Positions 61,901 through 64,000 of a stretch of DNA of 64,000 nucleotides are shown piece after piece; position 1 is the stretch's first letter, and every line of letters starts with the position of its first letter. The position numbers and the translations under genes were made by a program. The notes beneath the pieces were generated by a model. The model searched no databases, had not been told where the DNA came from, and saw only the letters and a program-made list of their open reading frames with translations. Origin of the DNA: Desulfobacterales bacterium (GTDB lineage: Bacteria > Desulfobacterota > Desulfobacteria > Desulfobacterales > JAEINQ01); assembly GCA_016342285.1 (NCBI GenBank), contig JAEINQ010000031.1, positions 1-64,000 of the forward strand. Direction: 5' to 3'.

Positions 61901-62063
61901 GTCGGGCGGACAGGCCGTCTTCAATGGTTTCCCCGGCCGCAAGCCCATTGAGAATGTGCTCGCCGGCGCCATTGGGAACAAACCAGCCGGCCGTGTCCTT
62001 TCGCACATAGATGGGTGTCTGGTTGTTGCTCAGTCGAAGCCAGAGGGATTGGTCAAAGGGCAT
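58995..62063 (-). CDS. Radical SAM / ArsM-like methyltransferase / DUF5714-like fusion enzyme
   Basis: This is a 1022-residue protein. A 70-residue N-terminal part is followed by a radical SAM domain (about 80-335) with CNLACDHC (Cys91, 95, 98 binding 4Fe-4S) and TGGEPTIH (about 133-140). A methyltransferase domain (about 478-690) begins RGYGCGSP (Cys499), then DLGCGSGVES (motif I), NCVMNLSVHKRRAYGEIFRVLRPGG, and GECIAGAL (Cys641). These match the arsenite methyltransferase (ArsM) family, where Cys at YGCGxP and in GECxxGAL bind As. After a linker with CAC (752-754), residues of about 782-1003 resemble DUF5714, with CMVCGG, CVYCGQ and a C-terminal Cys cluster. Its product is unknown; an arsenic-containing metabolite or other metalloid methylation is a testable guess. 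It has no close operon partner. Confidence 0.82.
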   Translation of the reverse strand: MPFDQSLWLRLSNNQTPIYVRKDTAGWFVPNGAGEHILNGLAAGETIEDGLSARRFLTRLPDTPATAYPGRAALLEKTRLRELWFHMTDRCNLACDHCLFAASPETTREMAASDILAMGGEAADLGCRVFALTGGEPTIHPEFKNIVQGLLAHKGSHVAVLTNGMTLGRVLADVDWDWERVHLQISLDGLAHGHDRIRGGGTFAKLRGQLDGLRERNIPFTLSMCVNRDNIGDMPDLVNFAADHGAGSVHFMWYFVRGRGKSDRFVQPETLFDQLRRAAEVAEARGVVIDNIEAMKTQVFAPAGTVHDGTTAGWESAAIGPDGKLYPSAALVGDQSLATTIETTLARAWQQSPVLEKIRNATIADSVHPLRFLLGGGDLDHAWVHGGTFTGDDPYLPLYEKIALWLIAREAGLGDPDGPPALRLKMGDILESCGAHGSVALVHSNCLLSLSQKSSLASVKDFYRDAVGDTREDILNPVCHEEALMAHVPEEFRFRGYGCGSPVTEASLAPGEHVVDLGCGSGVESFIAARLVGPTGRATGVDMLDPMLDLAKRGAAAVEKNLGYHNLEFKKGQLEKLPLEDGSVDAILSNCVMNLSVHKRRAYGEIFRVLRPGGRLVISDVVCETEPNAAIRNDERLQGECIAGALTEKDLVGILEESGMTGIRFIKRFPYRTVNGHPFFSLTYEAFKPNEDIPVRVMYRGPFSAVVTGNDRWLIPGQIQTLPKSIADRLADSVFVLNDHGEVTNLAMENTCACFTAPEQKTAIDAATQRLSTTAPRQTQGCMVCGGPLAYSTRETEQTCVYCGQRGMANAICENGHHVCDRCHAENALDVITHLCLTSREVDMIALMKAIRHHPKVPLHGPEHHALVPGVILATYRNLGGPVTEETIRTGIGRGSTIAGGHCAFMGVCGAAVGAGIALSLLLEANPVKGPERKKVQTAVQQILADIASLKAARCCQRDVWIALRKTAELSADLLPIRLLADDDLVCRQQAKNAECMGKGCPVLQQRKKTLQVLDRTGSEKS

Positions 62064-62580
62064 GGGTTACCTCAATATTGCCAAATGTTTTTTTTACCGG
62101 ACGAGCCGGCCGTATGGGTCTCTGATGGAACAGCACCTCAATGGTATTACCTAAATTGAGCGTTTCCAATTTTGAAAGAATGGACAATCTTTTAATAAAA
62201 AAGCCTGAACCCTAAAATAAACTGCCTTAAAGCGCTTCTGGTGTCAATGACCGGCCCGCCGGATGGAGCCAGGTCAACCATGATTCTGGCACCTTCAAGA
62301 GATCCTTGGTAAGACGCTATCGACAGCCGATTCCTTACAGGCTTTTCAGTCGACAGAATTCCTTAATTTTAGGCACTTCGAACTTCAAACATACAGAACA
62401 GCCCCTTTCAGGGGCAAACCAAAGCCTGGTCCTCTGGGCCAGGATTCTTTACAAATCCGCTTTACATATTGCATCAGGAATACTACAATCCGCATATAAT
62501 GCTGAATTTGTTGATTATCATTAAAATGTTGGTATGATTGAAAACAAATTTAAAAAAGCGGATTCCGATGATAAAAAACC
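62064..62580. other. Repeat-bearing intergenic region
   Basis: No gene. It includes the CTTAATTTTAGGCACTTCGAAC fragment (about 62362-62383) and the CCTGG-type repeat at 62399-62452. The 62064-62150 part is the promoter side of the fusion gene; no clear promoter was identified. Confidence 0.6.
62399..62452. repeat. CCTGG-type palindromic repeat
   Basis: Near-identical to 29781-29834: GCCCC/GGGGC stem, AAAGCCTGGTCC and GGGCCAGGATTCTTTAC. This copy is not next to a stop codon, unlike the copies at 23069, 29781 and 57283. Confidence 0.85.
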
Positions 62581-63105
62581 ATGCATGCCTTTGTTCCGAC
62601 ATCCCATATGCCGGAAAGGGGATTTCCCGATGGCTGGAACCAGGGACGGCAGTTTGTGTACGATGAAGATCTTCCCGGTTTCCTGGACACCAAAGGATCC
62701 GCGCCGGATCAGACCCGAACGGTAATACTGCTAAGGGAAGGAAATCACAGGGTGAAGGATATCTGGTTGACATCCGTCGATTCCCTGAGGGAATACAAAC
62801 CGGTCGTGGCAGCAATTCAGCCCTTGGTCTCTTTGGAAGAACTTTCTCTGGGAAATGGTGAAACAACCTCATTTTACGAAACGTCCGGTTCCCGCAAAGG
62901 CTATGTGAAGGGGAGTGAAAAGTGCCGGGAGAGGCTTTTTATGAGTTGGTGGGCCTTTGACTGGCGGGTCGGAGAGGATAAAAAACTCGGAAACGATAAA
63001 AACGACGGAATCCTCTTCTACACAAGCCTTAAGCCATGGGACAGGGAAACGTCCGACATGAGAGATTTTGCCGGGTTTTTAAGGTATTGGAAATGGAAGC
63101 CGTGA
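62581..63105 (+). CDS. Hypothetical protein, possibly truncated
   Basis: This is a 174-residue frame. There is no ribosome site before ATG 62581, and a different frame upstream (62534) also reads protein-like, so the true N-terminus may be lost or shifted. The sequence is protein-like (TVILLREGNHRVKDIWLTSVDSL, and a Trp-rich end FAGFLRYWKWKP). No domain is recognised. Its end overlaps the start of the DUF2284 gene by about 13 nt. Confidence 0.45.
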   Translation: MHAFVPTSHMPERGFPDGWNQGRQFVYDEDLPGFLDTKGSAPDQTRTVILLREGNHRVKDIWLTSVDSLREYKPVVAAIQPLVSLEELSLGNGETTSFYETSGSRKGYVKGSEKCRERLFMSWWAFDWRVGEDKKLGNDKNDGILFYTSLKPWDRETSDMRDFAGFLRYWKWKP

Positions 63106-63695
63106 CTGAACCATATAAAACGGAAGAACTCTTACAATTGGCCGTTTCTCTTGGCGCCAGCGATGCCAGGGCCATCGATGCCGGTCAGATTTGCGTTGAA
63201 GACGCCCTGGCGCGGCACTGTCTCAAGCCGCGGTGCGAAAACTTCGGCCTGTCGCCGAGCTGCCCGCCCCATGTTTCCGGGCCAGCCGGATTCCGCAAGC
63301 TGCAAGAAAAACTCGAACACGCCATCGTTGTCAGGATCGTTCTTCCCTCGGCGGTCCTTTTTTCCGCCGAACGCCGGGAAGTCATGGGACTGCTTCACCA
63401 GATCGTCGCCGGCATCGAGCGGGAGGCGGTCGAAATGGGGTATGTCGATTCAAAAGGGTTTGCCGGCGGTTCCTGCAAAACGATTTTTTGCCACGATCAC
63501 GACGCTTGCCGCCGATTGTCCGAAGACGGCCAATGCCGCCATCCCGAATCTGCCCGGCCGTCCATGTCCGGTTTCGGAATCAATGTTTCCCAGCTGATGC
63601 AAACCTGCGGGTGGCCGGCCAAGATCAATGTCCGCAGGGCCGAATCAGACCCTGAGGCCATGACCTGGGTGGCCGGGCTGGTCCTGATCGGTTGA
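63093..63695 (+). CDS. DUF2284 predicted metal-binding protein
   Basis: This is a 200-residue protein, start ATG 63093 (MEAVTEPYKTEELLQLAV). The CENFGLSPSCPPH motif (about 50-62), CHDHDACRRL (about 135) and a C-terminal GFGINVSQLM fit DUF2284, a Cys-rich probable Fe-S or metal protein common in anaerobes. The Cys residues are placed to bind metal. It overlaps the preceding gene by 13 nt. Confidence 0.82.
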   Translation: MEAVTEPYKTEELLQLAVSLGASDARAIDAGQICVEDALARHCLKPRCENFGLSPSCPPHVSGPAGFRKLQEKLEHAIVVRIVLPSAVLFSAERREVMGLLHQIVAGIEREAVEMGYVDSKGFAGGSCKTIFCHDHDACRRLSEDGQCRHPESARPSMSGFGINVSQLMQTCGWPAKINVRRAESDPEAMTWVAGLVLIG

Positions 63696-63820
63696 GTGCC
63701 CGGCACCGGAAACTTGATGGCAAGTGTTTCAATACACAGTAGGGATCCACGTCCTGTGGGCGTGGTCAGAGTCAATTGACTGTGTCGAGACGCCTATGTT
63801 GTCAGTGACTAAAGTGAGCT

Positions 63821-64000
63821 ATTTTCCATCCATAAATGGCCTTTTTGCCCAACCCGCCGAAGGCGGGCAGGTCTCGGCGTCAATCGGCGCCATCGCTTGT
63901 GCGGCGTAGCACACCACGCCTCCGCGCAATGGCTTGATTTCCTTGACCTTGGACAAAAATTCACATTTATGAATTGGAAACATCTATGGGTGCCCACCCA
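63821..64000. repeat. MITE-like composite repeat, copy C (cut by window end)
   Basis: It matches the copies at 7935 and 48024, with TTTTCCATCCATAAATGG at the start and CATTTATGAATTGGAAAC to 63981. It carries a 20-bp insertion (CCCGCCGAAGGCGGG palindrome) and continues into the second hairpin, where the window stops. Confidence 0.85.

Overview
The window is bacterial chromosome, mostly GC-rich, with long same-strand gene runs and one AT-richer accessory segment at the left end. The gene set suggests an anaerobic, probably sulfate-reducing member of the Desulfobacterota (Desulfosarcina/Desulfococcus-like). The pointers are a TunR-type tungstate/molybdate regulator, two MoeA-type proteins, a class I adenylate cyclase, an ACR3-type arsenic operon with thioredoxins and CcdA, CCG-domain Fe-S proteins, and many short extragenic palindromes. 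The placement is inference from gene content; no rRNA or complete tRNA gene was seen.

Layout. 1-5770 is the right end of an integrated element: tandem degenerate G-rich repeats, several small zinc-ribbon proteins, a winged-helix regulator, a sigma-70-like protein, two related hairpins, an AlpA-like excisionase and a tyrosine integrase. 5957-13983 holds general genes (EmrE-type SMR pump, Tat-type amidohydrolase relative, DUF202, MFS, FmdB-like, phosphomannomutase, UppP, RtcB). RtcB is separated from archease by a four-helix-bundle cassette. 14947-19132 has two MoeA-type genes separated by a nine-unit, about 115-bp palindromic repeat array. 19360-33923 is mixed housekeeping: a tiny Cys-rich protein, DEAD-box helicase, methyltransferase, QueG-like Fe-S protein, adenylate cyclase, PlsC, cyclophilin, pyruvate kinase and a HAD phosphatase.

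34376-40853 is a glycerol-3-phosphate uptake locus (ugpB-A-E divergent from ugpC) followed by a GlpC-like Fe-S protein. 40899-45614 is an arsenic operon (arsR, arsC, disulfide thioredoxin, CSC-motif permease, secreted thioredoxin, CcdA, ACR3). A hybrid histidine kinase lies just upstream, and the arsR promoter lies in its 3' end. 48940-52097 is a tungstate/molybdate-type locus: a TunR-like regulator between two TSUP/TauE permeases. 53499-57172 is a second accessory patch. It has a TetR gene with a well-formed operator-promoter and an hsdM gene without hsdS or hsdR in view. The hsdM gene overlaps a KilA-N gene that is bracketed by 25-bp direct repeats. 57331-63695 holds an Ada-like alkyltransferase, a DUF2284 protein and the most unusual gene of the window: a 1022-residue fusion of radical SAM, ArsM-like methyltransferase and a DUF5714-like Cys-rich domain.

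Across the window several families of 50-190-bp palindromic repeats sit directly at stop codons. Some overlap or supply the stop, which suggests they act as transcript 3' ends.
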